From NCBI RefSeq assembly GCF_001640025.1, contig NC_031672.1, positions 4,650,001-4,714,000 of the forward strand: a stretch of DNA of 64,000 nt, given 5' to 3'. Each line of letters starts with the position of its first letter. Position 1 is the first letter of the stretch. The notes below the pieces were generated by a model. That model worked only from the letters and a program-made list of their open reading frames with translations. It did not search any database and had not been told where the DNA came from. The position numbers were made by a program, and so were the translations under genes. This stretch comes from Sugiyamaella lignohabitans. Lineage: Eukaryota > Ascomycota > Dipodascomycetes > Dipodascales > Trichomonascaceae. Shown one piece after another: positions 1-10,656 of the stretch.

Positions 1-1
1 T

Positions 2-298
2 AACGGGCCCACCGTTCTTGTCGGAGACTTTAATTCTACCGATTCCGATAATGCGTACTCAGTAGTAGCCACCTCACTAAGAGACACGTCGAAAGTGGTG
101 GCTCCACCAGACCGGTATGGCCATACACTGACATACACCGGGTTCAACGAGTCGGAACCATGTACACGCATCGACTACGTCTGGGTCACTAAAGACGTCA
201 CACCTATCAGCTACGGGGTCCAGCATAACCGGTACCGGAGCATCACCTACAGCGACCACCGACCGGTCATCGCAGACGTCCAGCACAAAGCTCGTTAG
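2..298 (+). CDS. Endonuclease/exonuclease/phosphatase family protein, C-terminal part
   Basis: Only the last 98 codons are in the window; the frame is open to the left edge. The visible part has the two C-terminal hallmarks of the EEP (DNase I-like) fold: VLVGDFN near its start, the metal/phosphate-binding GDFN motif, and SDHRPV near its end, the catalytic SDH motif. IDYVWV between them is the usual beta-strand before the SDH loop. Members of this fold cleave phosphodiester or phosphomonoester bonds; the substrate cannot be told from this fragment. The stop is only 33 nt from the stop of the convergent Zn2Cys6 gene, so the 3' UTRs must overlap. Family is clear, substrate is unknown. Confidence 0.85.
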   Translation, partial: NGPTVLVGDFNSTDSDNAYSVVATSLRDTSKVVAPPDRYGHTLTYTGFNESEPCTRIDYVWVTKDVTPISYGVQHNRYRSITYSDHRPVIADVQHKAR

Positions 299-331
299 TT
301 CATTAGTACTCTTTTATTTTCATTAAATAAC

Positions 332-3300
332 CTAAGACTCGTCGTAATTAGAATACTGGAACCCCAGCGGCTGCACTGTTAGTAAACACTTCTTTGATGG
401 GGGGCCTGCCTCCGGCGGCTGGGGCTCCGCCCCAGACCCTGGTTGCTCCTGCTTCGCAGGAGATCGCCAGGACCGTCGACGTAACGACTCGAGCGAAGCG
501 AGAGGAGCAACCAGGGTCTGGGGCGGAGCCCCAGCCCCCGGAGGCACACCCCACCACGCGAATACTTACCATGAGAGTCTGCTGCAGCAGCTCGAACGAG
601 TCCATATCCACGAAGTTAGTGGTGTCGAAGGGTGTGTCGAGGAAGACCGACATGGTGGTGGAGTCGGGGCTTTCTTCGAAAGTGCTGTCCAGGCCTTGGC
701 CGATGGCGCTCTTTTTCTTCATTCGCCGGAAATATCGCACGCTCATTTTGGCGGCCTTCCACGTCGGTGATAGTTCTTCGAGGTAGTTTAGGAGCATGGT
801 GAACTCCTGGCGGTCGGTCATTTCTCGCAATGTGAGCATTTCGTCCTGAACTACTGTTTTGAGGAACAGTGTTAAGCACAGACTGATGAAATATTCAAAC
901 GCAGGAAGTGTTTTGCGGCCGGAGAATCTCCTGTAGAAGCAGGAACACACGTTGAGAGCGACGTTGACCACGATTTCTGGCGCGAGAATATTACGTCGTT
1001 CTCGCAGGGTTTCAAAGTGGTCCATGAAATGAATGTTGGCACTGAATGCAGTGAAACATAAAAGCAGATTGGCTTTATGAGGAAGAAGGTGTGCGCTTGA
1101 CGACGTGGCAGGGTCCGTGTAGTTAACATAGCTACAGTGTGCAGGCAGGTTCTTGACCCAGTTGTCTAGCTCCTGTGAAATGTCTTCCAACAGCTTCTTT
1201 CGCTCGTCGGGGGTCTTTTTGCCGTAGTGTGGAGAGTTGGTTTCGGTGATGAGCCAGTTCGCTAGTTTGGCAATGTCGTAAAAGCAGTTGAAGACACTCA
1301 GCGTTCTAGCTGGCTCGGTGTGATTTGGACTTCCCGAAAAGTTGGGTATGCCATCGGGTGTTCCGCCAGGAATTCCACGACTGTCTGCGGCGAGATGATT
1401 AGGGATTCCAAGAAGCCCGGGATGTCCACCGGGAATGGTACTGGGAATAGTACCGGGAATACCACCAGGGAGAGTACCAGGAAGACCACCAGGAAGACCA
1501 CCAGGAAGACCACCAGGAAGACCACCAGGAAGACCACCAGGAAGACCACCAGGAAGACCACCAGGAAGACCACCAGGAAGACCACCAGGAAGACCGCCAG
1601 GAACACCACCAGGAAGACCACCAGAAATATTAGCAGGAATACCACCGAGATGATCACTAGGACCACCAACACCACCGTTGTGAGGACCCAGCGAGGCAGC
1701 TCCTTCAGAATTCCAGTCGCTGCGTGGCTCTTTCCACAGCTCCCACTCTTCACTGGTGATCTCTTCAGGCTTGTCTATATAGTTAGCAGTTCTGAGTTGG
1801 GGCTCACGACCGAGTCTTCCTGCTATTAACGAGTCGATAATAAAGCAACATTTCCAGGTCCTCCGTGAATATACATCATCCTCTTTCAAAGGTAAACCGA
1901 GAATATTGGCCATTCGAACCGAATTTCCGATAATCAGATAACTGTTGGACCAGTGGCCCTTGCCGTAGAAATAGAATCCTTGGATGAGCAGTGCTTGCAC
2001 ACTCTCAAGGGAATATTTACAATCCAAAGTACATATGGTTAGATCGTGCATGATTCTAGATCTGTAAGAGTCTTCTTGGGCACTTCCTACTTGGGTGTAA
2101 TTTAACCCCATCATTATTGCTGACCACAACAGACAGTTGGATCCGTTCTTGATTGTAGCGTCGAACGATGATAGCTGTTGAACAAGCTTGCCTTTATCGA
2201 CCATGGGTAAAAAGTGATGTACATATGCGAAATAACTATCAAGAAGGTCCATAGCACTGTATGAAGATATAATAGATTTCCAAGCCGAAACATCGAACTT
2301 GGCCTGAGTCAGACGCAACCGTTCAAAGCTAGCATAAAACGACTCATCAAAACCACTACTGGGGCCGAGATATCGCACTTCGCTGTTCCCAGATGCAGCA
2401 TGTTCACCGTCGTCTTCCTCAGGTTCTTCGTTATATGTTTCTTCTTGTTTAACATGGTTGGGTATTCGTGGCGGTGTATGAAGAGCGGGATTACTCTGAA
2501 CACTGCCATGAACACTTCCATGAACACCACCACTACTCTGTATACTACTAGCAGTATGGCTACTAGGAATCGATGTCGAGCTCGAGATAGGAAGTGAGAT
2601 GGCTGGTGACCGTGAACCCGACGCTGATTGAGAGATCGGGGTGGTTCTATCTTGTATTGAATTTGACAGAATAGGAATTGGACCTGATGGTGCTGGCATA
2701 TGATTAGAAAGAGGTGGTATTGGTGCGAACTCTACTGAACTGGGTAGATTAGTAGGTGAATAACCAGATGTCGGTTTTGTCGTTCCCGAGCTGGACAAAT
2801 CCAGAGACACCGGGTTTGATAAATTGGATAAACTTGATAAATTATGATGAGTGTGACTGTCGTTATTAGTAGATGCATTATTGATTCGATTGGTTTGAGA
2901 ATGAGTTGACAGTTGAGATGTATTCGACTGGAGCTGCAATTGCGACTGCGATTGTGACTGAGACAACGTCCTAGCTTTATTAGTGCCAGTTCGCGACGGC
3001 ATTTCCTCGAAATCGTCGACTTCCAGCATGGCCAGGATATGAGCTCTTGACCGTGAGTAGCGGTCTCGTGATTCTGTAGCTGGTTCTCGTATTACTTTTG
3101 ATGCTGCTGAACAGACGATTTCATATCCGTTATCGAGTTCATCTATCAACAACGACACCAGACAAACGAGTTTCTCGTTGGAAGTTTCGAGTTTCTGAAG
3201 AAATCCCGTAGGCACACCACGCTTCTTAGGAGTTGTATAAGTGCAAGTTGTCGACCCAGCGAGACAGGCATGGCACGGAGAGTTTCCATCGCATTTTGCC

Positions 3301-3401
3301 CGTTTCTTTCGACACGGATCACAGGCATGTCTGTTTCTCTTTTTCTTGGTGACGCCGCCTACCTGTGAATAATGAAACTGAGAGTTGGCGATATTCATCA
3401 T
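332..3401 (-). CDS. Zn2Cys6 fungal transcription factor with GGLP repeat
   Basis: Two exons: 3401-570 and 370-332, joined over a 199-nt intron (371-569; GTAAGT donor, ACTAAC branch site, acceptor TGCAG). The product is about 955 residues. Residues about 27-54 are a zinc binuclear cluster C-X2-C-X6-C-X5-C-X2-C-X6-C followed by a basic linker (KKRGVPTG). The middle is Ser/Thr/Gln-rich and probably disordered. From about residue 350 comes a fungal-specific transcription factor domain ([16 protein letters not shown], then the [10 protein letters not shown] region). It is interrupted by a GGLP tetrapeptide repeat encoded by a 12-bp tandem repeat at about 1445-1625. Splicing replaces a repeat-encoded tail with [12 protein letters not shown] and a stop at 332. 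A nuclear DNA-binding regulator is expected; target genes are unknown. Confidence 0.88.
407..546. repeat. Palindromic hairpin element, two-armed copy 1
   Basis: Full copy from TGCCTCC to GGAGGCA with both arms, lying inside the last intron of the Zn2Cys6 gene. The central hairpin is CTCCTGC-TTC-GCAGGAG. Confidence 0.95.
1445..1625. repeat. 12-bp coding minisatellite (GGAAGACCACCA)n
   Basis: About a dozen near-perfect 12-bp units lie inside the Zn2Cys6 gene and encode (GGLP)n on the minus strand. Edge units are degenerate, and the array sits within the factor's middle domain. Confidence 0.95.
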
Positions 3402-4552
3402 CTTTGGATCCTGTTTCTGGAATCAAAAATAAAATAAAATAAAAACCAGAAAAATAAATAAAAATAAATAATGAAATAATTATCAGTCCAACAGTCAACA
3501 ACTGTGACCAAATGTCAAAGTCCTCAGACCGAAGTCAGACCAAGATCCACTTGCAACAGAGATTAATAAGCACAGGACAAATCTGTTCAGAGACAAACAA
3601 AAGGTAGCGCCGACAGGAGCACCAGATTCCAACAAGTAACAGAACTAAAAACCCCCAGAAAAACCCACACAAAAAGCCAAAAAAAAACTATCGATATCAG
3701 AAATTGTTGAAATCGATCTTAACTTTAATTCACGAAGATCTACGAACGGGCGGAACAGCCGCGATCGCTCCTGACTGACTGACACTCACTCACAAGTCTC
3801 ACACACACTTGTCTCTCTTATTACGCAGAACGTATTATTCGACTCCGAAATCCTGGGCTGGTGGACCTAAATAATGGGTACGTAGCGCCGTGTCGAGTGG
3901 GGAAATGCAAGGGCGGGCTAAAGCGGGATCGCCCATCACAACCGCCGTCTCACCCTCCTCATGCAATCCCTCGACCCTACCGCATCCCGTTCTCTCCCTC
4001 CCACCAACGCAGTCACCCCTCCCTTCCCGTTCCAACCGCCCCACTAGCCACAACCCCTCCCGTGCCCCACCACTCGCGTGCAGTCACGGTAATTGTTTAT
4101 CTCAAATAAGGTGTCCCTGCATGAGGGACGGTTGCATAACGGTCTCAGAAGGAGGGGGGTTAGCCTCCGGCGGCTGGGGCTCCGCCCCAGACCCCGCTGC
4201 TCCTCTCGCTGCGCTCGAGTCGGGCGTCGACGGTCCCAGCCGCTCCGCGAAGCGGAGCCCCAGCCGCTAGAGGCAGAACGCCCCTCCGGGTGGGGTTTCT
4301 GGTGCCAAATGGGGACTACTGCAACTGAGTCTTGTTTGGGCAGCTGGTAAGGGAAGGGATGGCGGGCGGTCGGGGACGCCGGATAAACGCATTGTCGATG
4401 GACCCGTCTCTCTAAATGAATCGACTGCCTCAGCCGTGTGGTCGGCGGGGGTTTGGGACTCGAGGCGAGAAGGAGGAGCGGTGACCGAGATGATGTTGAC
4501 CGGGTCTGGTGTGGAGTCTTTGGAGTTGGAGAGCGTGTGAGTGGTGTCGAAG
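3402..4552. other. Divergent intergenic region with promoters
   Basis: This 1.15-kb gap separates the Zn2Cys6 gene (minus) from the SDR gene (plus), so it should hold both promoters. It contains A-rich stretches next to the Zn2Cys6 start, a C-rich stretch at about 3935-4080, and element copy 2. Open frames here lack conserved motifs. I see no RNA gene. Confidence 0.6.
4162..4275. repeat. Palindromic hairpin element, rearranged copy 2
   Basis: A normal left arm (GCCTCCGG to CTCGAGTCG) joins a shortened right arm. The hairpin of the right part is GCTCCGC-GAA-GCGGAGC, so its stem differs from copy 1 but still pairs perfectly. Confidence 0.9.
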
Positions 4553-5968
4553 ATGTCGCTACTGCTGGAACTGGTTCTTATTTTGAGCCCCGTGTTCGCG
4601 CTGTTTATGTTTCTGGACTCGAAGATGAACTCGTACACCCCCTTGGTACCTGTGGTTCTCGATATCTCCCAATCAGACTCGAAAAGTCCCTCGAAGAGTG
4701 AAATTAAGAATGATCTTGAAAAAAAAATAGTGGGAGAGGGCAAGAGAAGAACGAGGTTTGTTGTGACTGGTGGGTCAGGTTACATTGGATCTTGGATCGT
4801 TCGTCATCTGCTCATGAATGGCGGTGATGGTGAAGCAGATATTTGGGTGGTTGATAGAGATCCATTGCCAAAAGACCTGGCTCGTCATGGAATCCAGTTT
4901 TTGGAATTAGATCTGTCGAATACGCCGGAGAGCAGTGGTAAATTTGCGAATTTGTTTTCAGAACTTGTTTCTGGGAAATCAGATTCAAAGGTAGTAGTGT
5001 TCCACTGCGCTGTAACTGCCATGTACAATCCTCGTCGGACAGATTCTGGGTTGGTTGAAGAGGCAGATGCTAATATCGCAATGGCACATACACTAGTGAA
5101 CTCGTGTCTGGATGTCAAAGACAGGTGTTATATCGTCAACTTGGGAGACGGAATTGTAGACCGCACACGGCCGTCCTGGTTCAACCCATATCGCATTGAC
5201 ACATGGAGCTCAACTTCGAGCTCGACTTCAAGTTCGACTTCAAGCTCAGATACGGATGTGAATCACGTCAAGAACGAAATCCTGAGTGACCAGTCGAAAC
5301 TGTTTGTAGGGAGCAGGAGCTCGTACGTGAACGAATATGCATACTCTAAAGCAGAGTCAGAGCGAATAATTCTTGAATCTGATATCCCCTCGGCATCCAT
5401 ACGACCCTACGGGTTTGTCACTGGACATCTCGGCGACTCGTTTCTTACTCCAGCATTGCGTTATAACGGAGGACTTCTCCATTCACAGGGTGTGCCCATT
5501 GGCCTGTTGCATGTGGACGATGTGGTTCAACAGGCTCTAACGAAAGCCATTACTCGGGAATACAACGGGATTTCAAACGGACTTTCTAACATATACACTC
5601 TCTATCCGGAAGAACTGACGACCTTGTCTGCTATATACGACTACATCTCCAGCAAACGACCGTTCCGCCGCATCAAAATCCAGCCCATGATCGTTCTCGT
5701 CGTCAGTCACATCCTCTCTATTCTCCCCCGCATCACAAAACTCCTTACTGGCACTCCTCCTGGCTTATCCAAATCTGACGACGCTCTACTTTGTGGAACC
5801 GCCAATTCACTCACCGTAGCCCGTTTTAACGTCTTACAAACCACCCAACCCCCTCCTCACCCTTCCACCCTCCACATCGCCTCCTACTCCCCCCGTGCCA
5901 TCCTCGATTGCCTCCTCAACGAAGAAAAGGCTATCCTCGAAAAAATCGACCTCAAAAAGGCTCAATAG
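4553..5968 (+). CDS. NAD(P)-dependent SDR, 3-beta-hydroxysteroid dehydrogenase type
   Basis: 471 residues from the first ATG. A hydrophobic N-terminal segment (LLLELVLILSPVFALFMFL) looks like a membrane anchor. From about residue 65 there is an extended SDR fold: the cofactor motif TGGSGYIGS (TGxxGxxG), an acidic residue at the end of beta-2 (VVDRD, favouring NAD), and the catalytic YxxxK as YAYSK in the second half. The RPYGFVTG segment after it resembles the 3-beta-HSD/sterol-4-carboxylate dehydrogenase (Erg26) group. Length exceeds Erg26 by over 100 residues, so it is probably a relative and not Erg26 itself. A short Ser/Thr-rich low-complexity insert (about 5207-5250) precedes the active site. 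Sterol or related lipid oxidation is an inference. Confidence 0.8.
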   Translation: MSLLLELVLILSPVFALFMFLDSKMNSYTPLVPVVLDISQSDSKSPSKSEIKNDLEKKIVGEGKRRTRFVVTGGSGYIGSWIVRHLLMNGGDGEADIWVVDRDPLPKDLARHGIQFLELDLSNTPESSGKFANLFSELVSGKSDSKVVVFHCAVTAMYNPRRTDSGLVEEADANIAMAHTLVNSCLDVKDRCYIVNLGDGIVDRTRPSWFNPYRIDTWSSTSSSTSSSTSSSDTDVNHVKNEILSDQSKLFVGSRSSYVNEYAYSKAESERIILESDIPSASIRPYGFVTGHLGDSFLTPALRYNGGLLHSQGVPIGLLHVDDVVQQALTKAITREYNGISNGLSNIYTLYPEELTTLSAIYDYISSKRPFRRIKIQPMIVLVVSHILSILPRITKLLTGTPPGLSKSDDALLCGTANSLTVARFNVLQTTQPPPHPSTLHIASYSPRAILDCLLNEEKAILEKIDLKKAQ

Positions 5969-5988
5969 ACACCGTCCACTGCCCTTTC

Positions 5989-6047
5989 TGCCTCCGGCGG
6001 CTGGGGCTCTGCCCCAGACCCCGTAGCTCCTGCTTCGCAGGAGACAA
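5989..6047 (+). repeat. Hairpin element, left arm (copy 3)
   Basis: Single arm starting 20 nt after the SDR stop codon, with hairpins CTGGGGC-TCT-GCCCCAG and CTCCTGC-TTC-GCAGGAG. Confidence 0.92.
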
Positions 6048-6664
6048 CTGGGACCCCGACTTTTCTCCTGACTGTGGGACCCGAAATGTAAATATTCACT
6101 ATCAAATGAAATAGGAATCGGTTTATAGCTTGTAAGCTATCAGCAACATTAACTTCGGAAGCTAACATCACAGGTTCTCAAAAGTCAAATCAATAGTGAC
6201 GTTGAACCCTACTTGAAAGTTACGAGAGTCGAAGTTTTGGAAGCAGGAAGTGCTATTGATTGATTGATATTCATCTATTGTCTTGTATGGGCTCAAAATC
6301 AGGGACGCTGTTATATTTTATTATTTTGCATTAATATTATCATGTTTGGTGTTGAATTGAATGAATTATCCCGAGAACTCGTGCTTTTGGTTGTTGGCAG
6401 ACTTCTGAGATTCAGTAAAGACCAACGCCAAATAATTACTCTTAACTCAACTGTGCATTGTCTTTGATCTTCAGCCAGGCTCTTAGATATTGCGTGAAAT
6501 ATTCAATCCGTTGTTTGGTTCCAAATACCTATGGTCGTTGAAGCTGGGCAGTTTGACACCCAGTCCTTTCGTGTGTCTTGTAAGAGTGGAGAAGGTGCTA
6601 TTGAAGCAGGGAAAAAGAAGCCAGAAGTCACAATCGAAATATATTCCATAAAGACCTATTAGCC

Positions 6665-6727
6665 CCGACTCGAGCGCAGCGAGAGGAGCAACCAGGGTCT
6701 GGGGCGGAGCCCCAGCCGCCGGAGGCG
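6665..6727 (-). repeat. Hairpin element, right arm (copy 4)
   Basis: Single arm in the opposite orientation to copy 3, about 35 nt before the CACGTG box of MRPL33. Confidence 0.92.
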
Positions 6728-6763
6728 GACCCCACCCCCTGCGTTTCTGCAACGCAGGGCCCA

Positions 6764-6773
6764 GTCACGTGAC
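6764..6773. promoter_or_regulatory. GTCACGTGAC palindrome (Cbf1/Pho4-type E-box)
   Basis: A perfect 10-bp palindrome with a CACGTG core, 89 nt before the MRPL33 start codon. CACGTG is the known site of Cbf1 and Pho4 bHLH factors; Cbf1-type sites are common at ribosomal protein genes of non-Saccharomyces yeasts. Function here is inferred. Confidence 0.55.
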
Positions 6774-6861
6774 AACACCGTACCCTGGATCACCGTGAAA
6801 TTTGAATTTTTCATGTTGGAACGCTGGTTACAGGAGCACCTCAGACGACAAGAAATACAGC

Positions 6862-7113
6862 ATGTTCTACCGAATCCGCGCCATCCGTTCTACTATTGGT
6901 ATGCCCAAGACCATCCGCGAGACCTGCATGGCTCTGGGACTCAAGAAAAGAGGCCACATCGTGTACAAGCCCGTGGATGCCGGCGTGGCGGGCCAGATCT
7001 TGAAGATCAAGGAGCTCGTCAACGTACAAATCGTCGACAAACCACTCACACGATCCGAAGAACGGGTCCTAAGGAGAGGTCCTGCCGGGTTCACCGTTGA
7101 GAAATCCCTATAA
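6862..7113 (+). CDS. MRPL33: Mitochondrial large ribosomal subunit protein uL30m
   Basis: 83 residues, close to the 86 of S. cerevisiae Mrpl33. The sequence follows the uL30 pattern from the N-terminus: YRIRAIRSTIGMP, then LGLKKRGHIVYKP, then AGQILKIKELV and a C-terminal PAGFTVEKSL. It is a structural protein of the mitochondrial 54S/large subunit. The ATG at 6862 was chosen because it gives MFYRIRAIRS, matching the family start; longer frames begin with non-ATG codons. No separate leader peptide is visible, as in yeast Mrpl33. The codon at 6934-6936 is CTG at the conserved Leu of the LGLKKRG motif, supporting standard decoding. It converges with the next gene, with hairpin element copy 5 between. 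Confidence 0.93.
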   Translation: MFYRIRAIRSTIGMPKTIRETCMALGLKKRGHIVYKPVDAGVAGQILKIKELVNVQIVDKPLTRSEERVLRRGPAGFTVEKSL

Positions 7114-7235
7114 ATCCACACCACACAAAATCACGATGCCCACCACCGAACCCACTTGCATTTTCCACGCCAGTCGTGTCCGCTTTGTAAATATCTAAAT
7201 TATTTTCTTCGTTCTACTCATTTGGCGGGTGGTGC

Positions 7236-7375
7236 TGCCTCCGGCGGCTGGGGCTCCGCCCCAGACCCTGGTTGCTCCTGCTTCGCAGGAGATTCTGCTG
7301 GGACCCCCGACGCTCGACTCGAGCGAAGCGAGAGGAGCAGCCAGGGTCTGGGGCGGAGCCCCAGCCGCCGGAGGC
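7236..7375. repeat. Palindromic hairpin element, two-armed copy 5
   Basis: Full copy filling the gap between the convergent MRPL33 and low-complexity genes (122 nt and 43 nt from the two stop codons). Confidence 0.95.
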
Positions 7376-7418
7376 AGCAGGGGGACAAGAGTGTTTCACG
7401 GGGTTTAGAGGCTATATG

Positions 7419-9522
7419 CTAGTACCGGCGACGGGTGTCGAAGGAGGAGCCAGGCCGCTGGCGTTGGCGGTAGTCGTCGTAGTCGCGGGGGTTGTTGGAG
7501 GGTGGTGCGAAGTCGTGGCGGTCGTAGCGGTTGTTGGGGACCATTTGAGGCGGGTCGACGTAGAACCCTTGTGATGAAGACGACATGTATGGTCGCGAAT
7601 AGTCGTCGTAGTAGCCGTTGGATTGGGTAGGAGGTCCGCTGTATGAAGCCGATGACGACGATCCGGGTCGATGTAACGAGTTAATACGGCCAGGAGGTCG
7701 ATATGGCCCGTTAGTATTGGCCATGAAACTCGTGGATGGATCGTTGTCGTTACGTGGAGACCGATATTCTCCGCCGACTGGTCCCATTGAAGGTGGTCCT
7801 GGGTTGAATGGGTTACCAGAACTCCCTCCTAAAGAACTGGCTGGTCCAGTCGGAATCCCACCTCCACCAACTCCTCTTCGCGAATATCGGTCGGGTGAAG
7901 CAAATCGTGGATCGTTTCTGTTGGGTGTATGTGGTGGAGGAGGAAACATACCTCTTCCTCGGAACCCTTGGTCGTTACTCGGCATCATACTACTGCTACT
8001 ACCATTGTCGCTGCTGGCCATCATATTACGGCGGTATCCTCCTGGTTGTCCTCCGCCAGATGTATATTGTACGGCATTTTGGTGATTATTTCCGCTATTG
8101 TTATTGTTTTTGTACTGATTATAATGCTGTGGTTGACTGTATTGACCTTGATTCAGATTCGAATTTTGATGGTGATTCGGGAATTGTAAATGCTGCTGCT
8201 GTTGTTGCTGGTGTTGATGAGAGGATCTCTGACTGTGGAATTGAGGCTGTCTTGGAAACTTATTCGAATTGCTGCTATTTTCGTATGCGCCGTCACGTCT
8301 CCCAGCAGTCAGACGGTCGGTTTTACCGAGTCCTAATGAACTGGAACTCATACTAGAGCCTGTAGAACCTCCAACAGACCCTCCACTGGCAGCTCCAGCC
8401 CGTTTTCCAAACTGATCGCGGAACTTCACTGGGGTATAGTCCATGAGATGTTTACCAGTATTAGGGTCGATACTGGCCGGACTCGACATCTTCTCGGGGG
8501 TATCCACCAGCGACGAATCGACCATTCTTAACACATTTTCCGGTCGAACTGTATCATTATTAACATCCGGCTCGTCTTCACCCTCAAACCTGATTCCAAT
8601 TTCCTTTTTAATTTTCTTAACCGATCCCGTTTGACTGCGACCAGGATCCATATCCTCGTCGTCGTCCCCATCTCGGTCTCTTTTCAACGCCAATTTCTCG
8701 TGATACTTTTGTTTAAAAGTTTGAATAAACTCGTCAATGTCCTTTCCAGCCAGCGTCAGTCGCTGTTTCTTCGCGGCATCCTCGCTAATAATTCTAGCCA
8801 GACTATCAATAGCGCTATGACCCGACTCTCTCAGCGGCTTCTTCCTCGTCAGTCCACTAAAATTCGGCCTTTCGCTCTCAGTGTCCACAAAAGTAGCCCC
8901 CAACGGTTTCACCACCCGTATCGGAAGTCTCTCAGCTGTTTCTGTTAGTCATATTTCGGGAGACGGGGACTGCCTCCTGTGGCTGGGGCTCCGCCCCAGA
9001 CCCTGGTTGCTCCTGCTTCGCAGGAGATGGCCAGGACCGTCGACGCAACGACTCGAGCGCAGCGAGAGGAGCAGTGGGGTCTGGGGCGCAGCCCCAGCCG
9101 CCGGAGGCACACCCCGGTCCGGCGTACTTACGGTACACGGGAAGGTCCGCTTCGTGGGTGTAGTCCGAGGGGTTGATGACGGCCGGTTCGGTGATTGTCG
9201 AGTAGCCAAGAGGAGTGTATGCTTTGGGAGATTCTTGGGCAAAGATATCGCCAAACTGAAGGGCGACAGGGGCTCGAGGTCGTGAACTGCCGCTGCTGCT
9301 AGACGGTGCCGAACCTGATCCGGTGCCGGTTCGGTCGTTGTTGTTGCTGTTGCCGCCGGTTCGACGGTCGCGACCAGTGTAATTTCCTGATGGATGGCCT
9401 GGCCGGTTTCTCATATGGCCTCCAGAACCGCCAGGACCTCCTCGAGATCCTCTTGGACGAGATCCGGGACCAACTCCGCTGATGGGTCGCGATCCCGGAT
9501 ACGGGCCCTGGACATATGACAT
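7419..9522 (-). CDS. Low-complexity Gly/Ser/Gln-rich protein, function unknown
   Basis: Two exons, 9522-9132 and 8941-7419, joined over a 190-nt intron (GTAAGT donor, GACTAACAG acceptor) that carries a full hairpin element. The join gives DLPVYQTAERLPIRVVKPLG in frame; the product is 637 residues. The N-terminus is Gly/Arg/Pro-rich with RGG-like stretches (residues 1-75). A more conserved-looking core follows at about 85-270 (ALQFGDIFAQES, then RPNFSGLTRKKPL, then IDEFIQTFKQKYHEKL, with an acidic DDDEDMD patch). The C-terminal half is Gln/Asn/Gly/Ser-rich with a poly-Q run. RGG and Q/N-rich composition suggests an RNA-associated or condensate-forming protein, but no named family is recognised. 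Confidence 0.75.
8971..9109. repeat. Palindromic hairpin element, two-armed copy 6
   Basis: Full copy within the single intron of the preceding gene. Left end TGCCTCCTGTGGC is slightly diverged; the right-arm loop is GCA in CTGGGGC-GCA-GCCCCAG. Confidence 0.95.
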
Positions 9523-9797
9523 GGCCAAAAGATTTCCAAAATTCGAGGTTTCAACTCAAAAACCTGATGTGTCCAAAAATGGTACTGTCGCAATGGGAAA
9601 TTGAAAATTCTCGTTCCAAAGGAAGTTCAAAGAAATCACAATCGCTCAGATCCAGGTTGGTTACTACTTCTCTTCAAACGAACATTGCATCTCCATCATG
9701 CGGTCCTGGAATGCAAACAAACTGCAGACCGCGACAGCCGCGCGTCAGGTGAGAGTAGATCGAGAAGGGGGTCGGGGGGGGGGGGGGGGTCGTGGAT

Positions 9798-9992
9798 TCA
9801 ATGGACTTTTGCCTTTTTGATCCGGATTTCGTGTGGCAAATTTTGTCGTTGGTGGATGTGTTTCAGGACTCGATAGCAGTAGCTCAAAAACCAGAAAAAA
9901 CGGAAGTGACAGAGTTGGTTGAGAGGAATTGAGTGAGGTTTCGTATATCGCTTATCGATCGCTAATCGAGAATCAAGATCTGATAGCGGCAT
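9798..9992 (-). CDS. Possible small protein, uncertain
   Basis: 64 codons from an ATG. The product has one hydrophobic/aromatic segment (FRFFWFLSYCYRVL) and a basic tail ending IKKAKVH, which looks less random than nearby frames. No family is recognised; it could be the last exon of a gene whose upstream exon was not found, or chance. Listed only as a candidate. Confidence 0.18.
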   Translation of the reverse strand: MPLSDLDSRLAIDKRYTKPHSIPLNQLCHFRFFWFLSYCYRVLKHIHQRQNLPHEIRIKKAKVH

Positions 9993-10128
9993 ATCAGTTT
10001 CACATTCGCTTGAAGAGCATGAGGCAGATGAGACTTTCCAGAGCGGGGATCTTTGCTGTAAAAAACGAACAATTCTCGATCCCCTGGGTCAGTCCGTAGT
10101 ACGGGTCCATTCCAGACGGTCTTAGCAA

Positions 10129-10179
10129 CGAGCGAAGCGAGCCACGGGGTCTGGGGCAGAGCCCCAGCCGCCGGAGGCA
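10129..10179 (-). repeat. Hairpin element, truncated right arm (copy 7)
   Basis: Starts within the AGCGAAGCGAG part and ends GGAGGCA; loop AGA in CTGGGGC-AGA-GCCCCAG. Confidence 0.9.
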
Positions 10180-10656
10180 CACCCTCACCCTACGACTGAT
10201 AAGGAGCAAAACCGGCCGGTTATTGACACAGAAGTAGACGCAGCAGCAGCAGCAGCAGCAGTGGCAGTTGTTTCGAACCCCAGCTCTTGTTACGTCTGTG
10301 GAGGGAAGCGACTGGCGAGGGTGTTCGTCGAACTTGTTTTTGTTCAGTTTTTTCCTTGTTGCTAGGCCAGGAGATCGAGTTTGGCCTGTTCGTGAGCAAA
10401 GAGTGACCAGCGTCTGATATCTGGTACTGGAACGAAGAAGTGAAGTCGAGTGTCTGTTTGGATAGTGGAGGTCGACTCTTTATTTTATTTCAAAGTAAAA
10501 CACAAGTGAGACTTGTATTCTGTATACGACCACAGACCAGTGATAACCTTGAGAATACCATTCGTAGTGATACCAAGTGGTTACTTCCAATAATCAGTCA
10601 TCTAACAGCCATAACAACAGCCTGTCTCTGTGGCATTCACAGCTGAAGACAGTGCA

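Larger units (their letters stand above)
5969..6861. other. Intergenic region between the SDR gene and MRPL33
   Basis: AT-rich sequence of about 600 bp bracketed by a left single arm (5989) and a right single arm (6665) of the hairpin element. It also carries the CACGTG palindrome upstream of MRPL33. No convincing gene seen. Confidence 0.6.
9523..10656. other. Divergent intergenic region upstream of VPS24
   Basis: 1.1 kb between two divergent genes. It holds a run of 16 G at 9774-9789, a right single arm of the hairpin element (10129-10179), a short (CAG)n run at about 10231-10262, and one weak small ORF listed separately. Confidence 0.6.

Noticed and set aside
348..570. Direct read-through C-terminus of the Zn2Cys6 protein across the repeat
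   Set aside because: GTAAGT, ACTAAC and an in-frame acceptor give a spliced tail and natural stop at 332; the read-through tail is translated hairpin element ([14 protein letters not shown] residues).
4438..4701. Frame MVGGGLGLEARRRSG overlapping the SDR start
   Set aside because: Out of frame with the SDR protein and lacking motifs; a shadow of the real gene.
10250..10300. tRNA-like TTCGAA segment on the minus strand
   Set aside because: No T-stem, anticodon stem or acceptor stem can be formed; I found no convincing tRNA, 5S or snRNA gene in the window.
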